From Alphaproteobacteria bacterium (lineage in GTDB: Bacteria; Pseudomonadota; Alphaproteobacteria; Geminicoccales; Geminicoccaceae): a DNA stretch of 64,000 nucleotides. The stretch lies in the NCBI GenBank assembly GCA_027045875.1, contig JALUAG010000030.1, positions 1-64,000 on the forward strand, in the 5' to 3' direction. Below, piece after piece: positions 42,396-54,395 of the stretch. A program made the translations under genes and the position numbers. Under the pieces are notes generated by a model. It had not been told where the DNA came from, did no database searches, and was given only the letters and a program-made list of their open reading frames with translations. Every line of letters begins with the position of its first letter. Position 1 is the first letter of the stretch.

Positions 42396-42966
42396 CGCGC
42401 AGCAGGCAGCGGCCCTCGCGGGTCTGGCCAAGGGCGGCGAGCCGCCCAGGCTGCTGCTGATCGACGACGATGCGCCGTTGCGGCGGACACTGGAGCGGGC
42501 ACTCGCCCGCCGCGGGTTCCTCGTGCATCCGGCGGCCGGGGTACGCGAGGCGTTGGCCGTCGCCCATCAGGTGAAGCCGGATTTCGCGGTGGTCGATCTG
42601 CGCCTCGAGGACGGTAGCGGGCTCGAGCTCGTGCGCCGGCTGCGCGAGATCCACCCCAAGATCCGGATCGTCATCCTGACCGGCTACGGCAACATCGCCA
42701 CCGCGGTGGCGGCCATCAAGGCCGGGGCGGTGGACTATCTCGCCAAGCCGGCGGATGCCGACGACGTGGTCAACGCGCTCCTGTGCAGCGGCAGCGGCCT
42801 GCCGCCACCGCCCTGCAATCCCATGTCCGCCGATCGTGTGCGCTGGGAGCACATCCAGCGGGTGTTCGAGCAGTGCGGGCGCAACGTTTCGGAGACCGCC
42901 CGACGGCTCAACATGCACCGGCGGACCCTGCAGCGCATTCTGAACAAGCGGGCGCCGCGCGAGTAG
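42376..42966 (+). CDS. regA: RegA/PrrA-type response regulator (copy 1)
   Basis: A 196-residue regulator. The receiver domain (about 25-140) has Asp30-Asp31-Asp32, phosphoacceptor Asp74 (AVVDLRLEDGSG), Thr102 and Lys124. A short proline linker leads to the Fis-type HTH domain with the family-invariant QCGRNVSETARRLNMHRRTL and QRILNKRAPR. Its ATG lies 20 bp inside the end of regB, so the two are translationally coupled. RegA activates or represses respiration, nitrogen- and carbon-fixation or photosynthesis genes; the targets here are unknown. An N-terminal extension of about 20 residues precedes the receiver. Confidence 0.94.
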   Translation: MGVETPDAQQAAALAGLAKGGEPPRLLLIDDDAPLRRTLERALARRGFLVHPAAGVREALAVAHQVKPDFAVVDLRLEDGSGLELVRRLREIHPKIRIVILTGYGNIATAVAAIKAGAVDYLAKPADADDVVNALLCSGSGLPPPPCNPMSADRVRWEHIQRVFEQCGRNVSETARRLNMHRRTLQRILNKRAPRE

Positions 42967-43008
42967 GCTTCGCTCGGCCGCGTCCTCTCGGGGAGGAGCG
43001 ACGGGATC

Positions 43009-43566
43009 ATGGCTGCGGCGGGCGTACGGACGGGGGCGCGGCGCGGTCGGCTGCTCATCGTCGACGACGACGCGGGAATGCGGCGCACGCTGGGGAGGCT
43101 GCTGCAACGCGCCGGCTTCGGCGTGCTGACGGCGGCGAGCCTCAAGGAGGCCTACGAGGTGGTGGCCGACCAGCCGCCCGACTTCGCCGTGGTCGATCTC
43201 AACCTGGCCGATGGCCACGGCATGGAGCTGGTGCGCGGCCTGCAGGAGATCCGCCCGGGCATCCGGGTGGTGGTGCTGACGGGATACGACAGCATCGCTT
43301 CCTCGGTGGTGGCCACCAAGGCCGGGGCCTGGGGCTATCTGGCCAAGCCCGTGGACACCGAGCGGCTCATCGCCACCCTGCTGGGCGACGCGCCGGTCGT
43401 CTCCGAAGAGGGCACGCGGCCCATGTCGGCCGATCGCATCCGCTGGGAGTACATCCAGCGGGTGTTCGAACAGTGCGGCCGCAACGTCTCGGAAACCGCA
43501 CGGCGGCTCCACATGCATCGCCGCACTCTGCAGCGGATTCTGAGCAAGCGCGCTCCCCGTCCGTGA
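43009..43566 (+). CDS. RegA-type response regulator (tandem paralogue)
   Basis: A 185-residue second RegA, 42 bp after the first. The receiver is intact: Asp19-Asp20-Asp21, phosphoacceptor Asp63 (AVVDLNLADGHG), Thr91 and Lys113. The receiver differs from copy 1 at many positions. The DNA-binding domain is almost identical (GRNVSETARRLHMHRRTLQR with a KRAPRP end). The pair should therefore recognise the same DNA while receiving different or graded input from the kinase. Its own ribosome site (GGGGAGGAG) precedes ATG 43009. The 387 bp after its stop contain no convincing gene. Confidence 0.92.
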   Translation: MAAAGVRTGARRGRLLIVDDDAGMRRTLGRLLQRAGFGVLTAASLKEAYEVVADQPPDFAVVDLNLADGHGMELVRGLQEIRPGIRVVVLTGYDSIASSVVATKAGAWGYLAKPVDTERLIATLLGDAPVVSEEGTRPMSADRIRWEYIQRVFEQCGRNVSETARRLHMHRRTLQRILSKRAPRP

Positions 43567-43953
43567 GGGCCGCGGGCACGGAGCGGTCGCCGCGCCGGAC
43601 GGCCGGTACGGCGGGGCGGGTCCCTCGGCGCCCACGGAACGCGGCCGGCGTGCGGGCTTCTGCCCTGCGGCGGGCCGCTGCCGGCATCCGCGAGGGGATG
43701 TGGAGGGCCACCGTTGGCACCCGGCGCCGCCGGCTCGAACCGGTGCGGGGTCGCTGACGCGGGGATCGCGGAGGGTCCGGGGGCATGCGCCGGCGCGGGC
43801 GCGAGATGCGGCCGCCCCCGGCCGGGGCTCCCGCTCGTCCCCTGCGTATGCTCCCGCGTCTGGGACGCGGACATGCGCCCGCTTCTTCCCCCGCCCGCGG
43901 TCGCATGCGTCGGCGCGCGGGGGGCCGTGCGTGCCCGGTTGCGCCGGTGCCGT
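43567..43953. other. Non-coding convergent intergenic region
   Basis: A 387-bp, very GC-rich stretch between regA copy 2 and the convergent RHH-PAS gene. Open frames across it are arginine/proline/alanine-rich in every direction and show no protein family. No strong hairpin with a T-run was found. It may be an eroded gene or simple 3' spacer. Confidence 0.5.
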
Positions 43954-44556
43954 TCAGGCGCGGCCCGCCAGGGTCTCGAACATCACCACGAAGCCGCGAC
44001 GCCCGCTGTGACCGCCCGAGACGGCCACCGCGATCGCCTGGGAAGTGCGCACCTTACCCGGCGAGACGTAGGTGGCGCTGAAGGCGCCGCGTCGCAGGCG
44101 CGCCTCGAGCAGGCCCGTCCACATCTCCTTGATGCCGGGGCCCCGCAGGATCATGATGTTGTCGATGCGCTGCCCGACGGTCGCCTTGGGATCGAGATTG
44201 AGCCACAGGTAGAAGGAGCGGTTGAGCTGCTTGATGATGCGTTCCGCATCGAGCACGAGGCAGGGCAGCGGGCAGGCCTCGAGAACCCGGGCGAGATCCT
44301 GGGAGTTGCCAGCCAGCGCGAGACGGTCCAGCTCCTTCTGCAGGGTCTCGCAGCGTAGCCGGGCGTGGGTCAGGCAGAAGGTCCGGAGCATCGAGGCGAG
44401 GTTCGCCTTGCCGTTGCGGGCGCGGGCCACCTCGTTGACGACGGCGCCGAGACGCGTCCCCCGGCTGGCCGCGATCTCCTTCAGATAGTCCCAGAATTCC
44501 TGCTCGAGCTTGATGGATGTGCGCACCTCGCCGACGCGCATGGTCTTGCGGATCAT
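43954..44556 (-). CDS. Ribbon-helix-helix (RHH_4) regulator with C-terminal PAS-like domain
   Basis: A 200-residue protein. Residues 8-50 form an alphaproteobacterial RHH_4 DNA-binding domain: VRTSIKLEQEFWDYLKEIA followed by SRGTRLGAVVNEVARAR. Residues 85-195 look PAS-like: LEACPLPCLVLDAERIIKQL, NRSFYLWL, a helix and RRGFVVMFE as the last strand. No known cofactor motif is visible. The architecture suggests a one-component sensor-regulator, which is unusual because RHH proteins rarely carry sensory domains. ATG 44556 has GGAG upstream; a GTG at 44583 is an alternative. The divergent gene is the RTX protein, a likely target. Confidence 0.75.
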   Translation of the reverse strand: MIRKTMRVGEVRTSIKLEQEFWDYLKEIAASRGTRLGAVVNEVARARNGKANLASMLRTFCLTHARLRCETLQKELDRLALAGNSQDLARVLEACPLPCLVLDAERIIKQLNRSFYLWLNLDPKATVGQRIDNIMILRGPGIKEMWTGLLEARLRRGAFSATYVSPGKVRTSQAIAVAVSGGHSGRRGFVVMFETLAGRA

Positions 44557-44656
44557 GACCACGCTCCGCGTGCTGCCATCCACACACTGGGTACCATAAT
44601 GTCCCCCTGGGGGCAGTTACCGGTTGAGCCCCATTGTGTGAAGGGATAAGTTTCAT

Positions 44657-44692
44657 TGACGTAAATAAAGGATTAACAGATCCTTAACGTCA
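44657..44692. promoter_or_regulatory. Nested inverted repeats in the RHH-PAS / RTX divergent promoter
   Basis: An outer dyad TGACGT (44657-44662)/ACGTCA (44687-44692) encloses an inner perfect dyad AAGGAT (44668-44673)/ATCCTT (44680-44685). The stretch is AT-rich in a GC-rich genome and ends 28 bp before the RTX start codon. TTGACG at 44656-44661 could be a -35 overlapping the outer arm. It is a plausible binding site for the adjacent RHH protein, or an mRNA hairpin. No binding evidence exists in sequence alone. Confidence 0.5.
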
Positions 44693-44720
44693 CGGCTTTG
44701 GCAACCCCGGAGGAGCCTCG

Positions 44721-47000
44721 ATGACGGAACACAGCAGGCTGCCCGCCACATCGCCGGAAGCGACCGAGGCCGCTGCGGCCGCGAACCAGGGCGCGGAGAC
44801 GGCCGGCCGGGCCGGGACTCCGGTGGCCCCCGTCGCCGAGGCGATCGCGCCGCCGCCGCCCGGCGTGGTCGAGACCGTTCCGGTGCCACCCGGTGCCAGG
44901 GTCGTGCTCTCGGATCCGGCGTTCGACCCGCGTGTCGCGCGCTACGTCGTCGACGGCGAGGATCTCGTTGTCACCCTCGACAACGGTGCCGTGCTGCGTC
45001 TCGAAGGGTTCTTCGCCGCCGGCGACAATCCGCCCAGCCTGTCGGTACTCGGCGGACCGGACCAGACGGCCACCACACTGCTCGCCGGCGCGGCCGAGGC
45101 GGCGGCGGTGGAGCCCGCGGCCGGTCCCGGGGCGGCGGCACCGGCGCACGGCGGCGGGGCGGGGTTCGCCCCGTTCGCGGCCGGTGACATCGGCGACGGG
45201 CTGACGCCGACCGGCGTGCTGCCGCCGACCGAACTGGCGGGCGGCCCCTTCGCCGGCGGCATCCTCGAGGGCGTCGATCCGGGGATCGGCGGTCCCGCCG
45301 CGACCGGGCCCCTGCCGGGCGAGGCGCCCGAGATCAGCGTGCAGAACTACGTTCGGGCGACGGCGGCCGAGCGCAGCGTCGCGTTCGATCCGGCCAGTAC
45401 GGACAGGCAGCTCAGGAACCCGGACAGCACCGATCCGGTCGAGCGCAACGGCGTCGATCCCCGCAACCTCACCCTCGACCGGACGCGGGAGGTGGAGGTC
45501 GTCTTCCAGAGTGAGGAGGCGGGCTACGACAACACCCTCGGGTTTTTCACCATCGACGAGGACGGCACGTTCGGCGATGTCGGCATCATCTTCCCGAACG
45601 TGAGCCAGGTCGGCGACAGCGACGGCGACGGCACCCTGACGCCCGGCACGCGCACCTCGCTCGGCACCTTCGACGCCGGCACCCGGCTCGGCTTCTTCAT
45701 CATTCCCGACGGTGCGAACGCGAATCCCGGGCTCGAGGGGCTGCTCGGCAGCGGCCGGTTCGAGCTGCGGAACGGGAATACCGGCGAGCCCCTGAAGATC
45801 ACGGACACCGCCGCCGACGACCCGATCCTCGTGCACATCGCCGACGACGGTACCGAGACCGTGCTCTCCGGCGCCCTTTTCTTCTCCACCGACGCCACGC
45901 CGGAAACCCCCGAGGAGAACGCGCTCAATCCGGACGGTGCGGGCAAGACCGCCTCGGGCTTCAAGGCCAAGGAGGGCGATCTCCTGATCGGGTTCGAGGA
46001 CCTCACCGGTCCCGGTGCCGACAACGACCTGAACGACGTCGTCTTCCGGGTCCACTTCAAGCCGGTCTACGAGAACTTCTTCTTCGTCAAGGATCACGAG
46101 ACCCCGGACTTCAAGGTACGGATCTCCGACACCGACAGCACCCGGCTCTCGGGGGCCGAGGTGACATTCCAGGGAGGGCAGCAGCCCGGTGACCGGCTCA
46201 CGCTCGCGACCTTCGAGGACGCCGACGGCGACGGCATCCTCGACGGCACGAACATCGCGGTGACGGAGAATCCCGACGGCAGCCTGACCTTCTCCGGGAT
46301 CGATTCCGTCCTCAACTACGAACAGGTGTTGAACGACGTACGGTTCGTCACCGACGGCGGCGCGCCGCCCGGCAACCGCTTCGTCGGCTTCGAGGTCACC
46401 GACGCGGAGGGGCACCGATCGGACGTCGCCGTGTCCAAGGTGAACGTGCTCGACAATCTGATCGTCGGTACAGAGGGGAACGACGTCCTGACCTCCGGCA
46501 ACAAGATTCACGCCCTCTCGGGGCGCGGCGGCAACGACCTGCTCACCGGCAAGGGCACCGCCGACTATCTCGACGGCGGCGACGGTCGCGACCAGCTGTT
46601 CGGAATGGGGGGCGACGATCTCCTCCACGGTGGTCCGGGGATCGACACCCTCTGGGGCGGTGACGGCGCCGACACCTTCCGCGTCACGAGCCTCGGTGAC
46701 GGTCGCGACATCATCCGCGATTTCGATCGCACCGAAGGCGACCGGATCGATCTTTCGGAGCTCCTCGCCGGCAGCGGCATCGACGCCCCGGGTGCCGTGG
46801 AGGACGACTTCGTGCGCATCGCTTACACCGATTTCGACCGTGACGGGTTCGAGGACGACGTGCGCGTGCAGGTGGATCTCGATGGCCCGGGCGGCGAGCA
46901 CGTCTTCAACCAGGTGCTGGTCCTCACGGATCCGGCGGGACTGCCGCCCGGCAGCCTGACGCTGGCCGATCTGGGCGCATCCGACGGCGCCACCAGCTGA
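44721..47000 (+). CDS. RTX / DUF4114 repeat protein, predicted type I secretion substrate
   Basis: A 759-residue acidic protein without a Sec signal. An N-terminal Ala/Pro-rich region (about 1-175) contains a VVDGEDLVVTLDNGAVLRLEG segment like those of type I-secreted adhesins. A DUF4114 domain (about 265-455) is recognised by GFFTIDEDGTFGDVG, the DSDGDGTL loop and FEDLTGPGADNDLNDVVF, which is a calcium-binding pattern. A cadherin-like middle region follows. RTX nonapeptides lie near 605-655 (GRGGNDLLTGKG, DGGDGRDQLFGMGGDDLLHGG). The C-terminus has the DG.D.I.DFD..EGDRIDLSELL pattern of type I targets. No transporter genes adjoin it. Confidence 0.87.
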   Translation: MTEHSRLPATSPEATEAAAAANQGAETAGRAGTPVAPVAEAIAPPPPGVVETVPVPPGARVVLSDPAFDPRVARYVVDGEDLVVTLDNGAVLRLEGFFAAGDNPPSLSVLGGPDQTATTLLAGAAEAAAVEPAAGPGAAAPAHGGGAGFAPFAAGDIGDGLTPTGVLPPTELAGGPFAGGILEGVDPGIGGPAATGPLPGEAPEISVQNYVRATAAERSVAFDPASTDRQLRNPDSTDPVERNGVDPRNLTLDRTREVEVVFQSEEAGYDNTLGFFTIDEDGTFGDVGIIFPNVSQVGDSDGDGTLTPGTRTSLGTFDAGTRLGFFIIPDGANANPGLEGLLGSGRFELRNGNTGEPLKITDTAADDPILVHIADDGTETVLSGALFFSTDATPETPEENALNPDGAGKTASGFKAKEGDLLIGFEDLTGPGADNDLNDVVFRVHFKPVYENFFFVKDHETPDFKVRISDTDSTRLSGAEVTFQGGQQPGDRLTLATFEDADGDGILDGTNIAVTENPDGSLTFSGIDSVLNYEQVLNDVRFVTDGGAPPGNRFVGFEVTDAEGHRSDVAVSKVNVLDNLIVGTEGNDVLTSGNKIHALSGRGGNDLLTGKGTADYLDGGDGRDQLFGMGGDDLLHGGPGIDTLWGGDGADTFRVTSLGDGRDIIRDFDRTEGDRIDLSELLAGSGIDAPGAVEDDFVRIAYTDFDRDGFEDDVRVQVDLDGPGGEHVFNQVLVLTDPAGLPPGSLTLADLGASDGATS

Positions 47001-47025
47001 CCGGCTGACGCTTTCCGCATCACGG

Positions 47026-47050
47026 AGGGGCGGCCACGAGCCGCCCCTTT
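47026..47050 (+). terminator. Rho-independent terminator after the RTX gene
   Basis: AGGGGCGGC (47026-47034) pairs with GCCGCCCCT (47040-47048) around a CACGA loop and is followed by TTTCG. It sits 26 bp after the RTX stop and separates it from the malate dehydrogenase gene. Confidence 0.8.
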
Positions 47051-47118
47051 CGCGTTTCCGCGGGTGCTGCGACGGCGCGTCGTGGGCCGCTTGTTTCCTG
47101 CCGGGTCTCGGAGTATGA

Positions 47119-48114
<996 letters not shown>

Positions 48115-48136
48115 GTTCCGACAACGGGAAGACCGG

Positions 48137-49305
<1,169 letters not shown>

Positions 49306-49306
<1 letters not shown>

Positions 49307-50181
49307 TGTCGATACTCGTCGACGCCGATACCAAGGTCATCTGCCAGGGGTTCACCGGAGCCCAGGGCACCTTCCATTCCGAACAGGCCATCGCCTACGG
49401 CACGCGCATGGTGGGCGGCGTGACCCCGGGCAAGGGCGGGACCACCCATCTCGGCCTGCCGGTGTTCGACACCGTGCGCGAGGCGGTGCGGGAGACCGGA
49501 GCCGACGCCAGCGTGATCTACGTGCCCGCGCCCTTCGCCGCCGACGCCATCCTGGAGGCGGTGGAGGCCGAAGTGCCGCTCATCGTCTGTATCACCGAGG
49601 GCATCCCGGTGATGGACATGGTCAAGGTCAAGCGGGCACTGGAGGGCTCGAAGTCGCGGCTGATCGGCCCCAACTGTCCCGGCATCATCACGCCGGACGC
49701 CTGCAAGATCGGCATCATGCCCGGGCACATCCACGAGCCCGGCAGGGTGGGGATCGTCTCGCGGTCCGGCACGCTGACCTACGAGGCGGTGTGGCAGACG
49801 ACCCAGCTCGGGCTCGGCCAGTCGACCTGCGTCGGCATCGGCGGCGATCCCGTCAAGGGCATGGAATTCGTCGATGTGCTGGCCCTCTTCCTCGAGGATC
49901 CGGACACCGAGGGCATCGTGATGATCGGCGAGATCGGCGGCACCGCCGAGGAGGAGGCGGCGGCCTTTCTCGCCGCCTCGCCGAAGAAGAAGCCGGTGGC
50001 CGGGTTCATCGCCGGCCGGACGGCGCCGCCCGGGCGTCGCATGGGCCACGCCGGTGCCATCATCGCCGGCGGCAAGGGCGGCGCCGAGGAGAAGATCGCG
50101 GCGATGCGCGAGGCGGGAATCGTGGTGGCGGAGAACCCGGCCGAGATCGGCAGGGCGATGGCCGAGGCGATGGGCATGTAG
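49306..50181 (+). CDS. sucD: Succinyl-CoA synthetase alpha subunit
   Basis: A 291-residue subunit. The CoA-binding part has [21 protein letters not shown] near residue 11, [19 protein letters not shown] near 40 and PAPFAADAI near 74. The ligase part has [11 protein letters not shown] near 120 and the active-site His in [21 protein letters not shown] near 245. It starts inside the sucC stop. The 92-bp gap to sucA contains the AT-rich TTAACCATATCCTAGG, which might allow an internal promoter. Confidence 0.97.
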
Positions 50182-50273
50182 TGCGTGGATGCGTGGCCTT
50201 CGGAAGTGCGTTAACCATATCCTAGGAAATTCGCGCTTTTCTCCGCACCGGTGAGCCCGGAGGTTGGTGGACC

Positions 50274-53159
50274 ATGGCGACGCGTCTCGAGCTCGAACAG
50301 ACCTCGTTCCTCTACGGCACGAACGCGCCGTTCCTGGAGGAACTCTACGCGCGCTACCTGGCCGACCCGAACAGTGTCGACGCCACCTGGCGGGAATATT
50401 TCGACGGGCTCGGGCTTGACAACCGACGGCTCTTCGAACGCATGCGGGAGGCCCTCGAACCGCGGCCCGGCCGGGCCGCGCCGGCCGGCGGCCTGTCGCT
50501 GCCGGGGGGGGTGGGGCTCGAGGATGCGGCGGTCAAGAAGCTGATCCGCGACCATCTGCGGGTGATCATGCTGATCCGCGCCTACCGGGTGCGCGGTCAT
50601 CTGATCGCCGATCTCGACCCGCTGGGGCTGACCCGCAACGAGCACCATCCGGAGCTCGATCCCCGCACCTACGGGTTCGAGGAAGCGGATCTCGATCGCG
50701 AATTCTTCCTCGACTACGTGCTCGGCCTCGAGACCGCGACCCTGCGCGAGATCATGGAGGTCCTGCGCAAGACCTACAGCGGCACCGTCGGGGTCGAGTT
50801 CCTGCACATCCAGGATCCCGAGCAGAAGGCCTGGATCCAGGCCAAGATCGAAGGCACGGGCGGGATCTGGGACACCAGCGCCGAGGAGAAGCGCGAGATC
50901 CTCGAGCAGCTGACCGCCACCGAGGCCTTCGAGACCTTTCTCCACCGCAAGTTCCCGGGCACCAAGCGGTTCGGCATCGACGGCGGCGAAAGCACCATCC
51001 CGGCGCTGGAGGCGGTGATCCGCAAGGCCAGCGAACTGGGGGTCGAGGAGGTGGTGATCGGCATGCCCCACCGGGGCCGGCTCAACGTGCTGGCCAACGT
51101 GATGGGCAAGCCCTATGCCGCCATCCTGTCGGAGTTCCAGGGCGAGGCGGTGCAGGATTCGGTGCTCGGCTCGGGCGACGTGAAATACCATCTCGGGACT
51201 TCCACCGACCGGGTGATGCCCTGCGGGCGCAGTCTGCACCTGTCGCTGACCGCCAATCCCTCGCACCTCGAAGCGGTCGATCCCGTGGTCATGGGCAAGG
51301 CGCGGGCCAAGCAGCGCCAGCGCGGCGACACCGAGCGCACGCGGGTGATGGGGCTGCTGCTGCACGGCGACGCCGCCTTCATCGGCCAGGGCGTGGTCCA
51401 CGAATGCCTCGAGATGTCGGAGCTCAAGGGCTACCGCATCGGCGGCACCGTGCATCTCATCATCAACAACCAGATCGGCTTCACCACGAGCCCCGCCCTC
51501 GCGCGCAGCTCGCCCTATCCCTCGGACGTGGCGCGCGGTGTCCAGTGCCCGGTCTTCCACGTCAACGGCGACGATCCCATCGCCGTCATCCAGGTCGCCA
51601 AGCTGGCCACCGAGTTCCGCCAGCGCTTCAAGAAGGACGTGGTGATCGACATGTGGTGCTACCGGCGCCACGGTCACAACGAGAGCGACGAGCCCTCCTT
51701 CACCCAGCCCATCATGTACAAGACCATCGCCCGTCATCCGACGGTGCGGCAGATCTACGTCCAGCGGCTGGAGCGCGAGGGGCTGATCCGGCCGGGCGAG
51801 GCGGAGGAGATGCTGGAGGCCTTCGGCCGCCAGCTCGAGGCGGCGCACGAGGCGGCGCGCAACTATCGCTCGAACCAGGCGGACTGGCTGCAGGGGGCCT
51901 GGAAGGGGCTGCGGGCGGCGCCGCTCACCTATGTGCGCGGGGCCACCGCCACCGAGCTCGACCGTCTGCGCGAGCTCGGGCGCAGGATGACCGAGCTGCC
52001 GGAGCGTCTCGACGTGCATCCGCGGCTGCGGCGGATCATCAACCAGCGGCGCAAGGCGATCGAGGGCGGTGAGCGCATCGACTGGGCGACGGCGGAGCAT
52101 CTGGCCTTCGCCACCCTGCTCGTCGAGGGGTTCCCGGTGCGCCTCTCCGGCGAGGACGTCGGCCGGGGGACCTTCTCCCAGCGCCATGCGGTGATCGTCG
52201 ACCAGACCACGGAGGAGCACTACATCCCCCTCGCCCATCTGTCGCCGGACCAGGCGCCGGTGGAGATCGTCGACAGCATGCTGTCCGAGGAAGGCGTGCT
52301 CGGTTTCGAGTACGGCTATTCCCTGGCCGATCCCAACGCGCTGACCATCTGGGAAGCGCAGTTCGGCGATTTCGCCAACGGTGCGCAGGTCTATTTCGAC
52401 CAGTTCATCGCACCGGGCGAGAGCAAGTGGCTGCGCATGTCCGGCCTCGTCTGCTTCCTGCCGCACGGCTACGAGGGGCAGGGGCCCGAGCACAGCTCCG
52501 CGCGCCCCGAGCGCTTCCTCCAGCTCTATGCCGAGCACAACATCCAGGTCGTCAACTGCACGACGCCGGCCAACTTCTTCCATGTGCTGCGCCGCCAGCT
52601 GCACCGCGACTTCCGCAAGCCGCTCATCTGTCTGACGCCGAAATCGCTGCTCCGCCATCGCCGCTGCGTGTCCGATCTCGCCGACATGGCGCAGGGAACG
52701 AGCTTCCACCGGGTGATGTACGAGCAGCCGCCGGGCGAGGCCGATGCCGCCGTCGAGCGGGTCATCATGTGCACCGGCAAGATCTTCTACGAGCTGCAGC
52801 AGGCGCGGGACGAACGGGGGCTCGCCGGCAGGGTGGCGCTCGTGCGTCTCGAGCAGCTCGCCCCCTTCCCCGAGGAGGCGCTCACCGAGGAGCTCGCGCG
52901 CTATCCGGCCGATGCCGCCTATGTCTGGTGCCAGGAGGAGCCGCGCAACATGGGCTACTGGTTCTTCACCGCCCCCCGCATCGAGAACATCATGGCGGCC
53001 CTCGGCAAGGCGCAGACGCGTCTGTCCTACGCGGGTCGCCGCCCGAGCGCCTCCCCCGCCACCGGATACTACGCGCAGCACGAGCAGGAGCAGCGCAAGC
53101 TGATCGAGGACGCCCTGACCCTGCCGGCCGGCTACCGCTCAGGAGAGGACGAGCCATGA
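50274..53159 (+). CDS. sucA: 2-oxoglutarate dehydrogenase E1 component
   Basis: A 961-residue thiamine-diphosphate enzyme. The N-terminal E2-binding region ([21 protein letters not shown], near residue 10), the conserved [15 protein letters not shown] near 262, the TPP-binding [13 protein letters not shown] and [10 protein letters not shown] near 365-405, and the C-terminal [20 protein letters not shown] near 732 all match. It decarboxylates 2-oxoglutarate and transfers the succinyl group to SucB lipoyl groups. Its stop overlaps the sucB start (ATGA at 53156-53159). Confidence 0.97.
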   Translation: MATRLELEQTSFLYGTNAPFLEELYARYLADPNSVDATWREYFDGLGLDNRRLFERMREALEPRPGRAAPAGGLSLPGGVGLEDAAVKKLIRDHLRVIMLIRAYRVRGHLIADLDPLGLTRNEHHPELDPRTYGFEEADLDREFFLDYVLGLETATLREIMEVLRKTYSGTVGVEFLHIQDPEQKAWIQAKIEGTGGIWDTSAEEKREILEQLTATEAFETFLHRKFPGTKRFGIDGGESTIPALEAVIRKASELGVEEVVIGMPHRGRLNVLANVMGKPYAAILSEFQGEAVQDSVLGSGDVKYHLGTSTDRVMPCGRSLHLSLTANPSHLEAVDPVVMGKARAKQRQRGDTERTRVMGLLLHGDAAFIGQGVVHECLEMSELKGYRIGGTVHLIINNQIGFTTSPALARSSPYPSDVARGVQCPVFHVNGDDPIAVIQVAKLATEFRQRFKKDVVIDMWCYRRHGHNESDEPSFTQPIMYKTIARHPTVRQIYVQRLEREGLIRPGEAEEMLEAFGRQLEAAHEAARNYRSNQADWLQGAWKGLRAAPLTYVRGATATELDRLRELGRRMTELPERLDVHPRLRRIINQRRKAIEGGERIDWATAEHLAFATLLVEGFPVRLSGEDVGRGTFSQRHAVIVDQTTEEHYIPLAHLSPDQAPVEIVDSMLSEEGVLGFEYGYSLADPNALTIWEAQFGDFANGAQVYFDQFIAPGESKWLRMSGLVCFLPHGYEGQGPEHSSARPERFLQLYAEHNIQVVNCTTPANFFHVLRRQLHRDFRKPLICLTPKSLLRHRRCVSDLADMAQGTSFHRVMYEQPPGEADAAVERVIMCTGKIFYELQQARDERGLAGRVALVRLEQLAPFPEEALTEELARYPADAAYVWCQEEPRNMGYWFFTAPRIENIMAALGKAQTRLSYAGRRPSASPATGYYAQHEQEQRKLIEDALTLPAGYRSGEDEP

Positions 53160-54373
53160 CCGTCGAGATCCGCGTTCCCACCCTCGGTGAGTCGGTCACC
53201 GAGGCGACCGTCGCCCGCTGGCTGAAGAAGCCCGGCGAGGCGGTGGCCCGCGACGAGCCGGTGGTGGAGCTCGAGACCGACAAGGTGAGCCTCGAGATCC
53301 CGGCACCGGCGGCCGGCCGGCTCGCCGAGATCCTGGTCGAGGAGGGCGCCGACGTCGAGGTCGGCGCGGTGATCGGCCGGATCGAGGAAGGGGCCGCGGC
53401 GGAGGTCCAGCCGGCGGCGGCGCCGGCGGCCGAGGAGGCGGCACCGGCCGGCGAGGCGGCCGTGGCCGAGGCCGCCCCGGTCAAGGCGGGGCCGGCGGCC
53501 CGCAAGCGGGCCGCCGAGACGGGCGTCGATCTGGCGACGGTCGCCGGCTCCGGCCCCAAGGGCCACGTCACGAAGGCGGATGTCGATGCCGCGGTGGCCA
53601 AGATGTCGCCGCCGCCCGAGCCGGCGGCGCCGGCCGCGCCCCCGCCCTCGGCGGCCGCTGCGGCCCCCGGCCGCCGCGAGGAGCGGGTGCGCATGACCCG
53701 CCTGCGCAAGCGCATCGCCGAGCGCCTCAAGGAGGCGCAGAACACCGCCGCCATGCTGACCACCTTCAACGAATGCGACATGAGCGCGGTGATGGCGCTG
53801 CGGCAGCGCTATCGGGATACCTTCGAGAAGAAGCACGGCATCCGCCTCGGCTTCATGTCCTTCTTCGTCAAGGCCTGTGTCGAGGCGCTCAGGACCTATC
53901 CGCTGGTCAACGCCGAGATCGACGGCGACGAGATCGTCTACAAGCACTACTACGACATCGGCGTCGCGGTGAGCACCGACCAGGGGCTGGTGGTCCCCGT
54001 CCTGCGCGATGCCGATCTCATGTCGCTGGCCGAGATCGAGAAGGCGATCGCCGATCTCGGGCGGCGTGCCCGCGAGGGCCGGCTGTCGATGGAGGAGCTC
54101 ACCGGCGGCACCTTCACCATCACCAACGGCGGCGTCTTCGGCTCGCTCTTGAGCACTCCGATCCTCAATCCGCCGCAGTCCGGCATCCTCGGCATGCACA
54201 AGATCCAGCAGCGGCCGATGGTCACCGCGAGCGGGGCCATCGAGGCGCGACCGATGATGTATCTCGCGCTTTCCTACGACCACCGGCTGATCGACGGGCG
54301 CGATGCGGTATCGTTCCTGGTCCGCGTCAAGGAGTGCATCGAGGACCCGCAGCGCCTGCTGCTCGAGATCTGA
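53156..54373 (+). CDS. sucB: Dihydrolipoyllysine succinyltransferase (E2 of 2-oxoglutarate dehydrogenase)
   Basis: A 405-residue E2 protein with a single N-terminal lipoyl domain ([18 protein letters not shown], lipoyl Lys near residue 43). An Ala/Pro-rich hinge follows, then a peripheral subunit-binding domain ([20 protein letters not shown], near 118), a second linker and the catalytic domain. The catalytic segment [20 protein letters not shown] near residue 372 has the active-site His and Asp. ATG 53156 overlaps the sucA stop; the longer upstream frame is a sucA shadow. Lpd follows 22 bp downstream. Confidence 0.97.
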   Translation: MTVEIRVPTLGESVTEATVARWLKKPGEAVARDEPVVELETDKVSLEIPAPAAGRLAEILVEEGADVEVGAVIGRIEEGAAAEVQPAAAPAAEEAAPAGEAAVAEAAPVKAGPAARKRAAETGVDLATVAGSGPKGHVTKADVDAAVAKMSPPPEPAAPAAPPPSAAAAAPGRREERVRMTRLRKRIAERLKEAQNTAAMLTTFNECDMSAVMALRQRYRDTFEKKHGIRLGFMSFFVKACVEALRTYPLVNAEIDGDEIVYKHYYDIGVAVSTDQGLVVPVLRDADLMSLAEIEKAIADLGRRAREGRLSMEELTGGTFTITNGGVFGSLLSTPILNPPQSGILGMHKIQQRPMVTASGAIEARPMMYLALSYDHRLIDGRDAVSFLVRVKECIEDPQRLLLEI

Positions 54374-54395
54374 ACCCCAGCCCGGGATATTCGAG

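Noticed and set aside
43567-43953. Open frames between regA copy 2 and the RHH-PAS gene
   Set aside because: All are Arg/Pro/Ala-rich with no motif or ribosome site; treated as non-coding.
46600-46670. CRISPR or tandem DNA repeat array
   Set aside because: The periodic sequence encodes RTX nonapeptides in frame; no identical direct repeats with spacers exist here or elsewhere in the window.
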